From: Pseudomonas sp. Q11
GTDB lineage: Bacteria; Pseudomonadota; Gammaproteobacteria; Pseudomonadales; Pseudomonadaceae
Direction: 5' to 3'
Assembly (NCBI RefSeq): GCF_024494355.1
Contig: NZ_JAKNQY010000023.1
Coordinates: forward strand, 38,360-102,359
DNA length: 64,000 nt
Shown: positions 26,156 through 35,091 of the stretch, in pieces
How the letters are laid out: every line of letters starts with the position of its first letter
Numbering within the stretch: position 1 is the stretch's first letter
Made by a program: the position numbers and the translations under genes
The notes under the pieces: model-generated
Databases searched by the model: none
The model's input: the letters and a program-made list of their open reading frames with translations, nothing else
What the model was told of the DNA's origin: nothing

Positions 26156-26287
26156 GGTCACTCCTTTGTATTGTTACAAGCGACGCTCGTTTAGGCTCGC
26201 TTTGCTATGGTTGTTGCAGGCTTCGACAACGAATGGTCATGAAGTTGTCATGGCCACGCGGATTTCATGGAAAAACTGGAGAAAAAA

Positions 26288-26716
26288 ATGAAAAGCTTTA
26301 TGTCACGTGCTGCCTTGGCCGGCCTGTTGCTGGGCGCTTCGATGCTGGCAACCGCCGCAACCCCTGCTCCCAAGGGTGCAGAGGTGTTCATCGTTTCCCC
26401 GGAAGACGGCGCTACTGTTGGCCAGGAATTCAAGGTCAAGTTCGGCGTCGAGGGAGGGATCGCCCTGGCCAAGGCGGGTGATATGACAGCAAACACTGGT
26501 CATCACCATTTGCTGATCGATGTCGACAAACTGCCTGCCGCAGGTGCGCCAATTCCGACCGACGCCAACCACATGCACTTTGGCATGGCGCAAACCGAGA
26601 CGACCCTCAAGCTCGCCCCAGGCAAACATACCTTGCAACTGATTATGGGCGACTACGGCCATATGCCGTTCGATCCGACGATCGTTTCCAAGAAGATCAC
26701 CGTCACCGTGAAATAA
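26288..26716 (+). CDS. Periplasmic DUF4399 protein
   Basis: The 142-residue protein has a Sec signal peptide (SRAALAGLLLGASMLATAA, cleavage near TAA-TP) and the DUF4399 pattern NTGHHHLLID and ANHMHFGMAQTETTLKLAPG. The clustered histidines and methionines suggest metal binding, but this is only inferred. The ATG at 26288 follows CTGGAGAAAAAA; the frame is also open seven codons upstream (MEKLEKK), which lacks a site. It is divergent from the short binding protein, and two terminator-like hairpins follow. Confidence 0.85.
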   Translation: MKSFMSRAALAGLLLGASMLATAATPAPKGAEVFIVSPEDGATVGQEFKVKFGVEGGIALAKAGDMTANTGHHHLLIDVDKLPAAGAPIPTDANHMHFGMAQTETTLKLAPGKHTLQLIMGDYGHMPFDPTIVSKKITVTVK

Positions 26717-26743
26717 CACGCACCGGCTGACACAACACAAACG

Positions 26744-26772
26744 CTTGTGGGAGCAAAGCTTGCTCCCACAAG
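26744..26772 (+). terminator. Repeat-derived hairpin after the DUF4399 gene
   Basis: CTTGTGGGAGCAA and its perfect inverse enclose a 3-nt loop. It is a single REP-like hairpin lying 27 bp past the stop and could act as an mRNA 3' end. Confidence 0.6.
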
Positions 26773-26798
26773 ATTCATGTTGTGCCAGGCAGAAAAAA

Positions 26799-26826
26799 AC
26801 GGGAGCCCCCTTAAGAGGCTCCCGTT
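26799..26826 (-). terminator. Terminator shared by serA and the DUF4399 gene
   Basis: AACGGGAGCC (26799-26808) pairs with GGCTCCCGTT (26817-26826) around 8 nt. On the minus strand, the run of T complementary to A at 26793-26799 follows the stem, a classical terminator for serA. TTCTTCT follows on the plus strand. Confidence 0.85.
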
Positions 26827-26884
26827 CTTCTATTGCTAGCCAAACGTCAGCTTGCCGCTTGAAGCCAACAACTCACCACTGCTC

Positions 26885-28114
26885 TTAGAACAACACCCGG
26901 CTACGAATGGTGCCGTTGATGTGCTGCAGCTTCTCCTGCGCCAGATCAGAGTATTCGGCATCGACGTCGATCACGACGTAGCCGACTTTCTCGTTGGTCT
27001 GCAGGAACTGACCGGAAATGTTGATGCCGTTTTCCGCGAAGACCTTGTTGATCTCGCTCATCACACCCGGGATGTTTTCGTGGATGTGCAGCAGACGGTG
27101 CTTGCCAGGGTGAGCCGGCAAGGCCACTTCCGGGAAGTTCACGGACGATACCGAAGTACCGTTGTCGCTGTACTTGACCAGCTTTTCCGCCACTTCCAGA
27201 CCGATGTTGGCCTGAGCCTCAGCGGTGGAGCCACCGATGTGCGGGGTCAGGATCACGTTGTCCAGGCCACGCAGCGGGCTCTCGAAAATATCGTCGTTGG
27301 AGCGTGGTTCCACCGGGAACACGTCGATGGCGGCGCCGATCAGGTGTTTGTCCTTGATCGCCTCGGCCAGGGCGTCGAGCTTGACCACGGTGCCACGAGC
27401 GGCGTTGATCAGAATCCCACCTTTCTTGATGGCACGGATTTCCTTCTCGCCGATCATCCACTGGGTGGCGGCGGTTTCCGGAACATGCAACGTCACGATG
27501 TCGGACATGCCCAGCAGCTCGTGCAGGTCGTTAACCTGAGTGGCATTGCCCAGCGGCAACTTGGTCACGGTGTCGTAGAAATACACCTGCATGCCAAGGC
27601 CTTCAGCCAGCACCGACAACTGCGTGCCGATGGAGCCGTAGCCGACGATACCCAGCTTCTTGCCACGGATCTCGAAGGAGTTGGCCGCGCTCTTGATCCA
27701 GCCGCCACGGTGGCAGGAAGCGTTCTTCTCGGGGATGCCGCGCAGCAGCAGGATTGCTTCGGCCAGCACCAGTTCAGCAACGGAACGGGTGTTGGAGTAC
27801 GGTGCGTTGAACACCGCGATACCGCGCTCGCGCGCCGCATTGAGGTCCACCTGGTTGGTGCCGATGCAGAAGCAGCCGACCGCGACCAGTTTCTTGGCGT
27901 GGTCGAAGATCTCTTCGGTCAATTGGGTACGGGAGCGAATACCGATGAAGTGAGCATCGGCGATCTTTTCCTTGAGCTGGACTTCCGGCAGAGAACTGGT
28001 GATGTACTCGATGCTGGTGTAGCCCGCCGACTTGAGGACGTCGACAGCCGATTGGTGGACGCCTTCGAGAAGAAGGAACTTGATCTTGCTCTTATCGAGA
28101 GAAGTCTTGCTCAT
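26885..28114 (-). CDS. serA: D-3-phosphoglycerate dehydrogenase
   Basis: The 409-residue enzyme oxidises 3-phosphoglycerate to 3-phosphohydroxypyruvate, the entry to serine synthesis. It shows the NAD-binding motif KLGIVGYGSIGTQLSVLAEG, the dehydrogenase signatures GGILINAARGTVV and VILTPHIGGSTAEAQANIG, and a C-terminal ACT domain (HIHENIPGVMSEINKVFAEN) that in E. coli binds serine for feedback. The ATG at 28114 (MSKTSLDKSKIKF) matches homologues; the longer frame upstream does not. It is divergent from a D-2-hydroxyglutarate dehydrogenase gene. SerA-type enzymes also reduce 2-oxoglutarate to D-2-hydroxyglutarate, so the pairing makes metabolic sense. Confidence 0.97.
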   Translation of the reverse strand: MSKTSLDKSKIKFLLLEGVHQSAVDVLKSAGYTSIEYITSSLPEVQLKEKIADAHFIGIRSRTQLTEEIFDHAKKLVAVGCFCIGTNQVDLNAARERGIAVFNAPYSNTRSVAELVLAEAILLLRGIPEKNASCHRGGWIKSAANSFEIRGKKLGIVGYGSIGTQLSVLAEGLGMQVYFYDTVTKLPLGNATQVNDLHELLGMSDIVTLHVPETAATQWMIGEKEIRAIKKGGILINAARGTVVKLDALAEAIKDKHLIGAAIDVFPVEPRSNDDIFESPLRGLDNVILTPHIGGSTAEAQANIGLEVAEKLVKYSDNGTSVSSVNFPEVALPAHPGKHRLLHIHENIPGVMSEINKVFAENGINISGQFLQTNEKVGYVVIDVDAEYSDLAQEKLQHINGTIRSRVLF

Positions 28115-28319
28115 CTGCGTAAACCTGTGTCCCGGAGAAAAATGGCAGGGAATCGGACAGCGCATGCTGGCCCGACCGGCATGACAGCCGTCGCCGCAGA
28201 ACAGCCAATGGGCACTACGCTGCGGGGTCGGTATGCTAGCATACGCACCCCGCTAAACACTCATTCCTGCGACGTGAAGCGTTCTCAGGATGACCATGAA
28301 TTGTTCGAGAGTTCTGTCG

Positions 28320-29714
28320 ATGACCAATCCTGCCGTGATAGATGAGCTGAAGACCCTGGTTGAGCCTGGCAAAGTCTTGACCGATGCCGACTCCCTGAAC
28401 GCTTACGGCAAGGATTGGACCAAACACTTCGCTCCAGCGCCGAGCGCCATCGTCTTTCCCAAGACCACCGAACAGGTTCAGGCCATTGTGCGCTGGGCCA
28501 ATGCACACAAGGTCGCGCTGGTGCCATCGGGCGGGCGCACCGGGCTTTCCGCCGCCGCCGTGGCGGCCAACGGCGAAGTGGTCGTGTCATTCGACTACAT
28601 GAACCAGATTCTCGACGTGAACCTCACCGATCGCACGGCCGTCTGCCAGCCGGGGGTGGTCACTGAACAACTGCAGAACAAGGCTGAAGAGCACGGCTTG
28701 TACTACCCAGTGGACTTCGCTTCCGCCGGTTCCAGCCAGATAGGCGGCAACATCGGCACCAATGCCGGTGGAATCAAGGTCATTCGTTATGGCATGACCC
28801 GTAACTGGGTAGCCGGCATGAAAGTCGTCACCGGTAAAGGTGACCTGCTGGAACTGAACAAGGACCTGATCAAGAACGCCACGGGCTACGACTTGCGGCA
28901 GTTGTTCATCGGCGCCGAGGGCACCCTCGGGTTCGTGGTTGAAGCCACCATGCGCCTGGACCGGGCACCGAATAACCTCACCGCCATGGTCCTGGGCACC
29001 GCCGATTTTGACTCGATCATGCCCGTACTGCATGCCTTCCAGGGTAAGCTGGACCTGACGGCGTTCGAATTCTTCTCCGACAAGGCCCTGGCCAAGGTCC
29101 TGGATCGGGGCGACGTACCGGCGCCATTCGAAACCGAGTGCCCGTTCTACGCCCTGCTGGAGTTCGAAGCCACCACCGAAGAAGTCGCCAACCACGCCCT
29201 GGAAACGTTTGAACACTGTGTAGAACAGGGCTGGGTGCTGGATGGGGTGATGAGCCAAAGCGAAACCCAACTGCAAAACCTGTGGAAGTTGCGCGAGTAC
29301 ATCTCGGAGACCATCTCCCACTGGACGCCGTACAAGAACGACATCTCGGTCACCGTCTCGAAAGTCCCGGGGTTCTTGCGCGATATCGACACGATCGTCG
29401 GTCAACATTACCCAGACTTCGAAATCGTCTGGTTTGGCCACATCGGCGACGGCAACTTGCACTTGAACATCCTCAAGCCAGAAAACCTGAGCAAGGACGA
29501 TTTCTTCGCCAAGTGCGCGACCGTGAACAAGTGGGTCTTTGAAACCGTCGAGAAATACAACGGCTCGATCTCCGCCGAACACGGCGTAGGCATGACCAAA
29601 CGCGACTACCTGACCTACAGTCGCTCGCCGGTGGAAATCGAATACATGAAGGCCGTCAAGGCGGTATTCGACCCGAACGGCATCATGAACCCGGGCAAGA
29701 TCTTCGCGGTTTAA
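28320..29714 (+). CDS. FAD-linked oxidase, probable D-2-hydroxyglutarate dehydrogenase
   Basis: The 464-residue flavoprotein has an N-terminal FAD-binding domain (VALVPSGGRTGLSAAAVAAN; GSSQIGGNIGTNAGGIKVIR). The C-terminal FAD-oxidase domain has the metal-binding HIGDGNLHLNI and ISAEHGVGMTKRDYL. This is the GlcD/D2HGDH family. The adjacent, divergent serA gene argues for D-2-hydroxyglutarate as substrate, since in pseudomonads the two activities are reported to work as a couple. The ATG at 28320 (MTNPAVIDELKTLV) follows homologues; two more ATGs lie in frame at 28290 and 28296, just after a CAGGA, and cannot be excluded. Confidence 0.88.
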   Translation: MTNPAVIDELKTLVEPGKVLTDADSLNAYGKDWTKHFAPAPSAIVFPKTTEQVQAIVRWANAHKVALVPSGGRTGLSAAAVAANGEVVVSFDYMNQILDVNLTDRTAVCQPGVVTEQLQNKAEEHGLYYPVDFASAGSSQIGGNIGTNAGGIKVIRYGMTRNWVAGMKVVTGKGDLLELNKDLIKNATGYDLRQLFIGAEGTLGFVVEATMRLDRAPNNLTAMVLGTADFDSIMPVLHAFQGKLDLTAFEFFSDKALAKVLDRGDVPAPFETECPFYALLEFEATTEEVANHALETFEHCVEQGWVLDGVMSQSETQLQNLWKLREYISETISHWTPYKNDISVTVSKVPGFLRDIDTIVGQHYPDFEIVWFGHIGDGNLHLNILKPENLSKDDFFAKCATVNKWVFETVEKYNGSISAEHGVGMTKRDYLTYSRSPVEIEYMKAVKAVFDPNGIMNPGKIFAV

Positions 29715-29756
29715 TGCAAAAAAACACCTGATGAATCCCAGAAGCAGGAGTCGGTA

Positions 29757-30422
29757 ATGAGCTATCAGCACCAGTATGTCGACGGTACCCGAATTCATTT
29801 CCCGGTCGGAAAAATCGTGTGCATTGGCCGTAACTACGCCGAACACGCCAAGGAGCTGGACAACCCGGTTCCCACCGAACCCCTGCTGTTCATCAAGCCC
29901 GGCAGCTGCGCGGTGCCGCTGGAAGGCGGTTTCAGCATTCCCGCCGACCGTGGTGCGGTGCATTACGAAGCTGAGATTGCCGTGCTGATCGGCAAGCCAC
30001 TGTCGACTCGGCCCAGTGCCGAGGAAGTACTGGATGCCATCTCCGGCTTCGCCCCGGCCCTGGACCTGACCCTGCGGGACAAACAGGCCGAGCTCAAGGC
30101 CAAGGGCTTGCCTTGGGAAGTCGCCAAATCTTTCGACGGCGCGGCGGTGATCGCACCTTTCGTATCCAACGGCACCTTTGCCGACCTGACCGACATCCCG
30201 GTTCGCCTGACCATCAACGGTGAAGTGCGCCAGGACGGCAACAGCAGCCTGATGCTCAACCCCATCGTGCCAATGATCCAGTACATGGCCGGCTGCTTCT
30301 CATTGCAGGCCGGCGACGTGATCCTCACCGGCACTCCGGCGGGCGTGGGACCGTTGAACGTCGGCGATGAACTGGTACTGGAATTGCCAGGCGCGAGCCG
30401 TTTCGAAAGCAGCGTTCGCTAA
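29757..30422 (+). CDS. Fumarylacetoacetate hydrolase family protein
   Basis: The 221-residue protein has the FAH fold: VCIGRNYAEHAKELDNPVP, the metal-binding acidic pair in VHYEAEIAVLIG, and LTGTPAGVGPLNVGDEL. Relatives in this size class (YcgM, oxaloacetate tautomerase/acylpyruvase type) act on 2,4-dioxo acids or oxaloacetate. GCAGGAGT precedes the ATG. It begins 42 bp after the D-2-hydroxyglutarate dehydrogenase gene and is probably co-transcribed, which would fit clean-up of side products of central 2-oxo acids; that role is inferred. Confidence 0.88.
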   Translation: MSYQHQYVDGTRIHFPVGKIVCIGRNYAEHAKELDNPVPTEPLLFIKPGSCAVPLEGGFSIPADRGAVHYEAEIAVLIGKPLSTRPSAEEVLDAISGFAPALDLTLRDKQAELKAKGLPWEVAKSFDGAAVIAPFVSNGTFADLTDIPVRLTINGEVRQDGNSSLMLNPIVPMIQYMAGCFSLQAGDVILTGTPAGVGPLNVGDELVLELPGASRFESSVR

Positions 30423-30440
30423 CCGCAAGACCTGTCCCCT

Positions 30441-30466
30441 GTGGGCGCGAGCCGGCTCGTGCCCAC
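30441..30466 (+). terminator. Repeat-like hairpin after the FAH-family gene
   Basis: GTGGGCGCGAGCC and GGCTCGTGCCCAC form an imperfect hairpin with almost no loop, 19 bp past the stop. It looks like a single degenerate REP unit acting as a 3' end. Confidence 0.5.
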
Positions 30467-30583
30467 ATGAACGGCCGGGCCCGGCCATTCACCATTTTTT
30501 CACATGCCATCCGGATAATTCCAGGAAACACGGCGTCTGAGCCACTCATTTCCCTAGCCCGAATATCTGGAACGCATCCCCTG

Positions 30584-31516
30584 ATGGCCACCCCCCTAGC
30601 ACGGCCCTCCTCCAGCCCTGTCCGCCGTTCTCGCTTCGCTCTGCCCTGGTATGCCTGGTCGCTGTTAGCGGCCGGGGCCTTTTACTGGCTGGCGTATGCA
30701 ATGCACTGGGATGACCGGGGCCTGCTGTGGGCAGCGGAACGTCTCGAGAGCCCCGCCCAGCGCCAGGAAAGCATCTGGCTGCCGAACTACCACGCCGTGA
30801 TTGACGCCAAGGTCCTGCCAGGTATGGAGGAGGATGAAGCTTCCGACCTGACCTATAACCCGCAGACCAAAACCCTGTTCGCGGTCATGGGCAAGCGCCC
30901 GTCTCTGGTGGAACTGACCCTGCAAGGTGACGTGCTGCGCAAAATGCCGTTGGTGGGCTGGAGTAACCCTGAAGGCGTGGCCTATATGGAGAATGGTCTA
31001 CTGGCCATTACTGACGAGCGAAAACACACATTGTCGATCATCCAGGTCGATGCCGATACTCGCGAACTGAACAGCACAGACTTTCCCCGCTACGATCTCG
31101 GCCCATCAAAGAACCAGAACAAGGGCTTCGAAGGCGTTGCCTGGGATCCCCGCAACCAACAACTGGCCCTGGGCGAAGAGCGTCCGCCAGCGCTGTTTAC
31201 CTGGCAAAGCAACGGCAGCCAACTGCTCAAGGGCGACAAACAGATCCATGCCAGCGATGAACTGGACCTGCGCAACCTGTCGGCGCTGGCGATCGATCCT
31301 CGCACGGGACACACGCTGGTGCTGTCGGCCGACTCCCATCTGTTGCTGGAACTGGACGATAAAGGCGAACAGGTCAGTTTCATGACGTTGCTGGGCGGCT
31401 TCAACGGCATCAAAAACACAATCCCCCGCGCCGAAGGCGTCGCCCTCGATGAGGCTGGCAACCTGTACGTGGTCAGCGAGCCGAACCTGTTCTATCGTTT
31501 CGAAAAACAACGCTGA
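30584..31516 (+). CDS. SdiA-regulated-domain protein, membrane-anchored (copy 1)
   Basis: The 310-residue protein has a single N-terminal membrane segment (WYAWSLLAAGAFYWLAYAMH) and then a beta-propeller-like domain of the SdiA-regulated/YjiK family: ASDLTYNPQTKTLFAVMGKR, GWSNPEGVAYMENGLLAITD, NKGFEGVAWDPRNQQLALGE and IPRAEGVALDEAGNLYVVSE. The propeller should lie in the periplasm. The ATG at 30584 starts just before the membrane segment; the upstream frame crosses the intergenic hairpin. A paralogue follows 118 bp downstream. The molecular role of the family is unknown. Confidence 0.85.
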   Translation: MATPLARPSSSPVRRSRFALPWYAWSLLAAGAFYWLAYAMHWDDRGLLWAAERLESPAQRQESIWLPNYHAVIDAKVLPGMEEDEASDLTYNPQTKTLFAVMGKRPSLVELTLQGDVLRKMPLVGWSNPEGVAYMENGLLAITDERKHTLSIIQVDADTRELNSTDFPRYDLGPSKNQNKGFEGVAWDPRNQQLALGEERPPALFTWQSNGSQLLKGDKQIHASDELDLRNLSALAIDPRTGHTLVLSADSHLLLELDDKGEQVSFMTLLGGFNGIKNTIPRAEGVALDEAGNLYVVSEPNLFYRFEKQR

Positions 31517-31634
31517 TAGCGCAACTCTGTAAGGCAATTAATCCTTCGCCGTAGGGTGTGGCATCCGGCCATTAAGCTTCAGTTCAGGCAGCCGTGGTAT
31601 TTCCAACCACCTGTTCTCATCCGAGCCCACCCAC

Positions 31635-32552
31635 ATGCGTCGACTTGCCCGCCCAAGGCCCTTGATTCTCTTGCTGTTAACGATCGTGCTAATCGCTTTG
31701 ATCGCAGCGGCTCAATACCTGCGCCTGTTCGAGCGCGCCTGGTTCAACCTCAACACCCTCTGGCAGCCCCCCAGCGAACAGGCCATTGCCCTGGATCACT
31801 ATCGGGTGACGGTAGAGGCGCAGGTGATCGAAGGCCTGGACAATGACGTTTCGGCGCTGACGTACGATCCGATCCGCAAGAGCCTCTTTACCGTTACCAA
31901 CAAGAATGCCGAACTGATCGAGCTGTCACTGGACGGCAAAATCCTTAGGCGTATCGCCCTGATTGGCTTCGGCGACCCGGAGGCGGTGGAGTTCATCAGC
32001 GAGGACATTTACGTCATCACCGACGAGCGTCAGCAGCGGCTGATCAAGATTCACTTGGACGACGACACCCAATTCCTCGACGCAGCCGACGCAGAGCAAA
32101 TGACGCTTGGCCTGCACCTGAACGGTAACAAAGGGTTCGAAGGGTTGGCCTACGATTCAGTGGGTAAACGGTTGTTCGTAGCCAAGGAGCGCGATCCCAT
32201 GCTGATTTATGAAGTACGGGGTTTTCCCCATCACAAACCGGACAAATCCTACGCTGTCCATGTAATCAACAACCCCAAGCGCGATGCCGGACTGTTCGTG
32301 CGCGATCTTTCGAGCCTGCAATACGACGAGCGCAGCGGCCATCTACTGGCTCTGTCCGATGAGTCGCGCTTGATTATCGAACTGGATATCGACGGCCGGC
32401 CACTAAGCACGTTGTCTTTGAGCAAGGGTCGTCAAGGGCTGCAAAAAACCGTCCCCCAGGCCGAAGGCGTTGCCATGGACGACGATGGCAACCTCTATCT
32501 GGTGAGTGAGCCGAACCTGTTTTACGTTTTCAAAAAACGGCAGCCCGATTGA
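31635..32552 (+). CDS. SdiA-regulated-domain protein, membrane-anchored (copy 2)
   Basis: The 305-residue protein repeats the plan of its upstream neighbour: a basic N-terminus and membrane segment (LILLLLTIVLIALIAAAQYL), then VSALTYDPIRKSLFTVTNKN, GDPEAVEFISEDIYVITDER, GNKGFEGLAYDSVGKRLFVA and VPQAEGVAMDDDGNLYLVSE. The last lines of both proteins are almost the same (VSEPNLFY), so this is a tandem duplication that has diverged. Function is unknown; a periplasmic sensor or lipid/calcium-binding propeller are possibilities. Confidence 0.85.
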   Translation: MRRLARPRPLILLLLTIVLIALIAAAQYLRLFERAWFNLNTLWQPPSEQAIALDHYRVTVEAQVIEGLDNDVSALTYDPIRKSLFTVTNKNAELIELSLDGKILRRIALIGFGDPEAVEFISEDIYVITDERQQRLIKIHLDDDTQFLDAADAEQMTLGLHLNGNKGFEGLAYDSVGKRLFVAKERDPMLIYEVRGFPHHKPDKSYAVHVINNPKRDAGLFVRDLSSLQYDERSGHLLALSDESRLIIELDIDGRPLSTLSLSKGRQGLQKTVPQAEGVAMDDDGNLYLVSEPNLFYVFKKRQPD

Positions 32553-32566
32553 TCGAAAATGAACCC

Positions 32567-32702
32567 TGTGGCGAGGGGATTTATCCCCGCCGGGTTGCGA
32601 AGCAACCCCAATCAAGCAAGGAGACTCATCCTATCTGAGACACCGAAAAGTCAGGTTTCAGGGCTGCTACGCAGCCCAGCGGGGATAAATCCCCTCGCCA
32701 CA
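32567..32702. repeat. REP-type inverted pair, ATTTATCC variant
   Basis: 24-bp perfect arms (core GAGGGGATTTATCCCC) at 32567-32590 and 32679-32702 are separated by 88 bp, a wider gap than in other pairs here. The element lies between the convergent SdiA-type gene and rpiA. Confidence 0.85.
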
Positions 32703-32725
32703 ACTGCGTCAGTCATCCCTTCGGA

Positions 32726-33397
32726 TCAAGCATTAAGGGTCTTCACCCCTTCAGGAGTACCCAGCAGCAGCACATCCGCCGGGCGAGCCGCGAACAAACC
32801 ATTGGTGACTACGCCGACGATGGCGTTGATCTGGCTTTCCAGTTCCACCGGGTTGGTGATCTCCAGGTTATGGACATCCAGGATAATGTTGCCGTTATCG
32901 GTCAGCACGCCTTCGCGATATACCGGGTCGCCGCCCAGCTTCACCAGTTGGCGGGCCACGTGGCTGCGGGCCATCGGAATGACTTCCACCGGCAGCGGGA
33001 ACGCGCCGAGCACTGGTACCAGTTTGCTGGCGTCGGCGATGCAGATGAAGGTCTTGGCCACGGCCGCGACAATCTTCTCGCGGGTCAGGGCCGCGCCGCC
33101 ACCCTTGATCAGGTTCAGGTGCGCGTCGCTTTCATCGGCGCCGTCGATATAGAACTCCAGGTCGCTCACGGTGTTGAGCTCATAGACCGGGATCCCGTGG
33201 CCCTTCAGGCGCGCGGCGGTGGCTTCGGAGCTGGCAACCGCGCCGTCGAACGCGCCTTTGTGCCGTGCCAGCGCATCGATAAAGCAATTGGCCGTCGAGC
33301 CGGTGCCGACCCCAACGATGCTCTTGTCATCCAGTTTCGGGAGGATGAGGTCGACAGCGGCCTGGGCCACGGCCTGTTTGAGTTGATCCTGGGTCAT
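32726..33397 (-). CDS. rpiA: Ribose-5-phosphate isomerase A
   Basis: The 223-residue cytoplasmic enzyme interconverts ribose 5-phosphate and ribulose 5-phosphate in the pentose phosphate pathway. Signatures are VGVGTGSTANCFIDAL, LEFYIDGADESD and LIKGGGAALTREKIVA, with the catalytic Glu in the last. The ATG at 33397 (MTQDQLKQAVAQAAVD) fits the family length; the frame is open 18 codons upstream without similarity. It is divergent from ilvA, the usual arrangement in Pseudomonas. Confidence 0.97.
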   Translation of the reverse strand: MTQDQLKQAVAQAAVDLILPKLDDKSIVGVGTGSTANCFIDALARHKGAFDGAVASSEATAARLKGHGIPVYELNTVSDLEFYIDGADESDAHLNLIKGGGAALTREKIVAAVAKTFICIADASKLVPVLGAFPLPVEVIPMARSHVARQLVKLGGDPVYREGVLTDNGNIILDVHNLEITNPVELESQINAIVGVVTNGLFAARPADVLLLGTPEGVKTLNA

Positions 33398-33534
33398 GCG
33401 GGCTCCGAAAGCGGGCGGGGAGTAAAGAGGGACGCGAGTATAACCCAACAAAACCTTGGGATTCGTGTGGTCGGCCAGCCAAAAGCCGGGTTAGACTCCT
33501 TGGCCCTGCCCAACCCGCTCAGTGATGCTTTCCG

Positions 33535-35049
33535 ATGCTTGAACAGTACGTCAAAAAGATCCTCACCTCGCGCGTTTACGACGTTGCCGTAGAAACCCCA
33601 TTGCAGACTGCCCGCCAGCTCTCCGAGCGGCTGGGCAACAACATCTGGCTCAAGCGCGAAGACTTGCAGCCGGTGTTCTCGTTCAAGATTCGCGGGGCCT
33701 ACAACAAGCTGACCCAGCTCAGCGACGAAGAGCGCGCACGCGGCGTGGTCACGGCTTCGGCGGGCAATCACGCCCAGGGCCTGGCCCTGGCGGCCAAGGT
33801 GCTGGGCGTCAAAGCCACCATCGTGATGCCCAAGACCACCCCGGAAATCAAAGTCGAAGGCGTACGGTCCCGTGGCGGCAAAGTGGTGCTGCATGGCGAT
33901 TCGTTCCCCGAAGCCCTGGCCTATTCGCTGAAACTGGTCGACGAAAAGGGCTACGTCTACATTCACCCGTATGACGATCCCCACACCATTGCCGGGCAGG
34001 GCACGGTGGCAATGGAGATCCTGCGCCAACATCCGGGGCGTCTGGACGCGATTTTCGTCCCGGTTGGCGGCGGCGGGCTGATCGCCGGAATCGCGGCCTA
34101 CGTGAAATACCTGCGGCCAGACATCAAGGTGATCGGCGTCGAGCCTGACGACTCCAACTGCCTGCAAGCCGCCATGGCTGCCGGAGAGCGGGTGGTGCTG
34201 CCGACTGTGGGACTGTTTGCCGACGGCGTTGCCGTGGCGCAGATCGGCCAGCACACATTCGACATCTGCAAGCACTACGTGGATGAAGTCATCACCGTGA
34301 GCACCGACGAAATCTGCGCGGCCATCAAGGATATCTACGACGATACCCGCTCGATCACCGAACCTGCCGGCGCCTTGGGCGTGGCCGGGATCAAGAAATA
34401 CGTCGAGTCGCGCGGCATCAGCGGGCAGACCCTGGTGGCCATCGACTCCGGCGCCAACGTCAATTTCGACCGCCTGCGCCATGTGGCCGAGCGCGCCGAG
34501 CTGGGTGAAGGCCGCGAGGCGATCATCGCGGTGACCATTCCCGAGAAGCCGGGCAGCTTCAAGGCCTTCTGCGAAGCCGTCGGCAAGCGCCAGATCACCG
34601 AATTCAACTATCGCTACAACACGGGCAGCGAAGCGCACATTTTCGTGGGCGTGCAGACGCACCCGGAAAACGACCCGCGCAGCGCGCTGATCTCCAGCCT
34701 GACCGAGCAAGGCTTCCCGGTGGTGGACCTGACCGACAACGAACTGGCCAAACTGCACATTCGCCACATGGTGGGCGGGCATGCGGCCCACGTCATCGAC
34801 GAAGTCGTGCTGCGCTTCGAATTCCCGGAACGTCCGGGGGCGCTGTTCAACTTCCTCAATAAGCTGGGCGGACGCTGGAATATCTCAATGTTCCATTACC
34901 GCAACCATGGTGCGGCGGATGGTCGTGTGGTCGCGGGATTGCAAGTCCCACACGAAGAACGTCATCTGGTACCGGCAGCCCTGGAAGAAATCGGCTACCC
35001 GTACTGGGATGAAAGCGATAACCCGGCCTATCAGCTGTTCCTGGGCTAA
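33535..35049 (+). CDS. ilvA: Threonine ammonia-lyase, biosynthetic
   Basis: The 504-residue PLP enzyme converts threonine to 2-oxobutanoate, the first step towards isoleucine. The PLP lysine lies in VFSFKIRGAYNKL; SAGNHAQGLALAA and VPVGGGGLIAGIA bind the cofactor phosphate. Two C-terminal ACT-like regulatory repeats start near EAIIAVTIPEKPGSFKAF and VVLRFEFPERPGALFNFL, the sites for isoleucine/valine control, so this is the long biosynthetic form. The small DUF2269 gene follows after 42 bp. Confidence 0.96.
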   Translation: MLEQYVKKILTSRVYDVAVETPLQTARQLSERLGNNIWLKREDLQPVFSFKIRGAYNKLTQLSDEERARGVVTASAGNHAQGLALAAKVLGVKATIVMPKTTPEIKVEGVRSRGGKVVLHGDSFPEALAYSLKLVDEKGYVYIHPYDDPHTIAGQGTVAMEILRQHPGRLDAIFVPVGGGGLIAGIAAYVKYLRPDIKVIGVEPDDSNCLQAAMAAGERVVLPTVGLFADGVAVAQIGQHTFDICKHYVDEVITVSTDEICAAIKDIYDDTRSITEPAGALGVAGIKKYVESRGISGQTLVAIDSGANVNFDRLRHVAERAELGEGREAIIAVTIPEKPGSFKAFCEAVGKRQITEFNYRYNTGSEAHIFVGVQTHPENDPRSALISSLTEQGFPVVDLTDNELAKLHIRHMVGGHAAHVIDEVVLRFEFPERPGALFNFLNKLGGRWNISMFHYRNHGAADGRVVAGLQVPHEERHLVPAALEEIGYPYWDESDNPAYQLFLG

Positions 35050-35091
35050 AGCAGAGCTAGACTGGCCCGCAAGACTCAAGGAAATCCAACG

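Noticed and set aside
26852..28345. 497-codon frame opposite serA
   Set aside because: Antisense shadow of serA extending into the divergent promoter region; no domain recognised.
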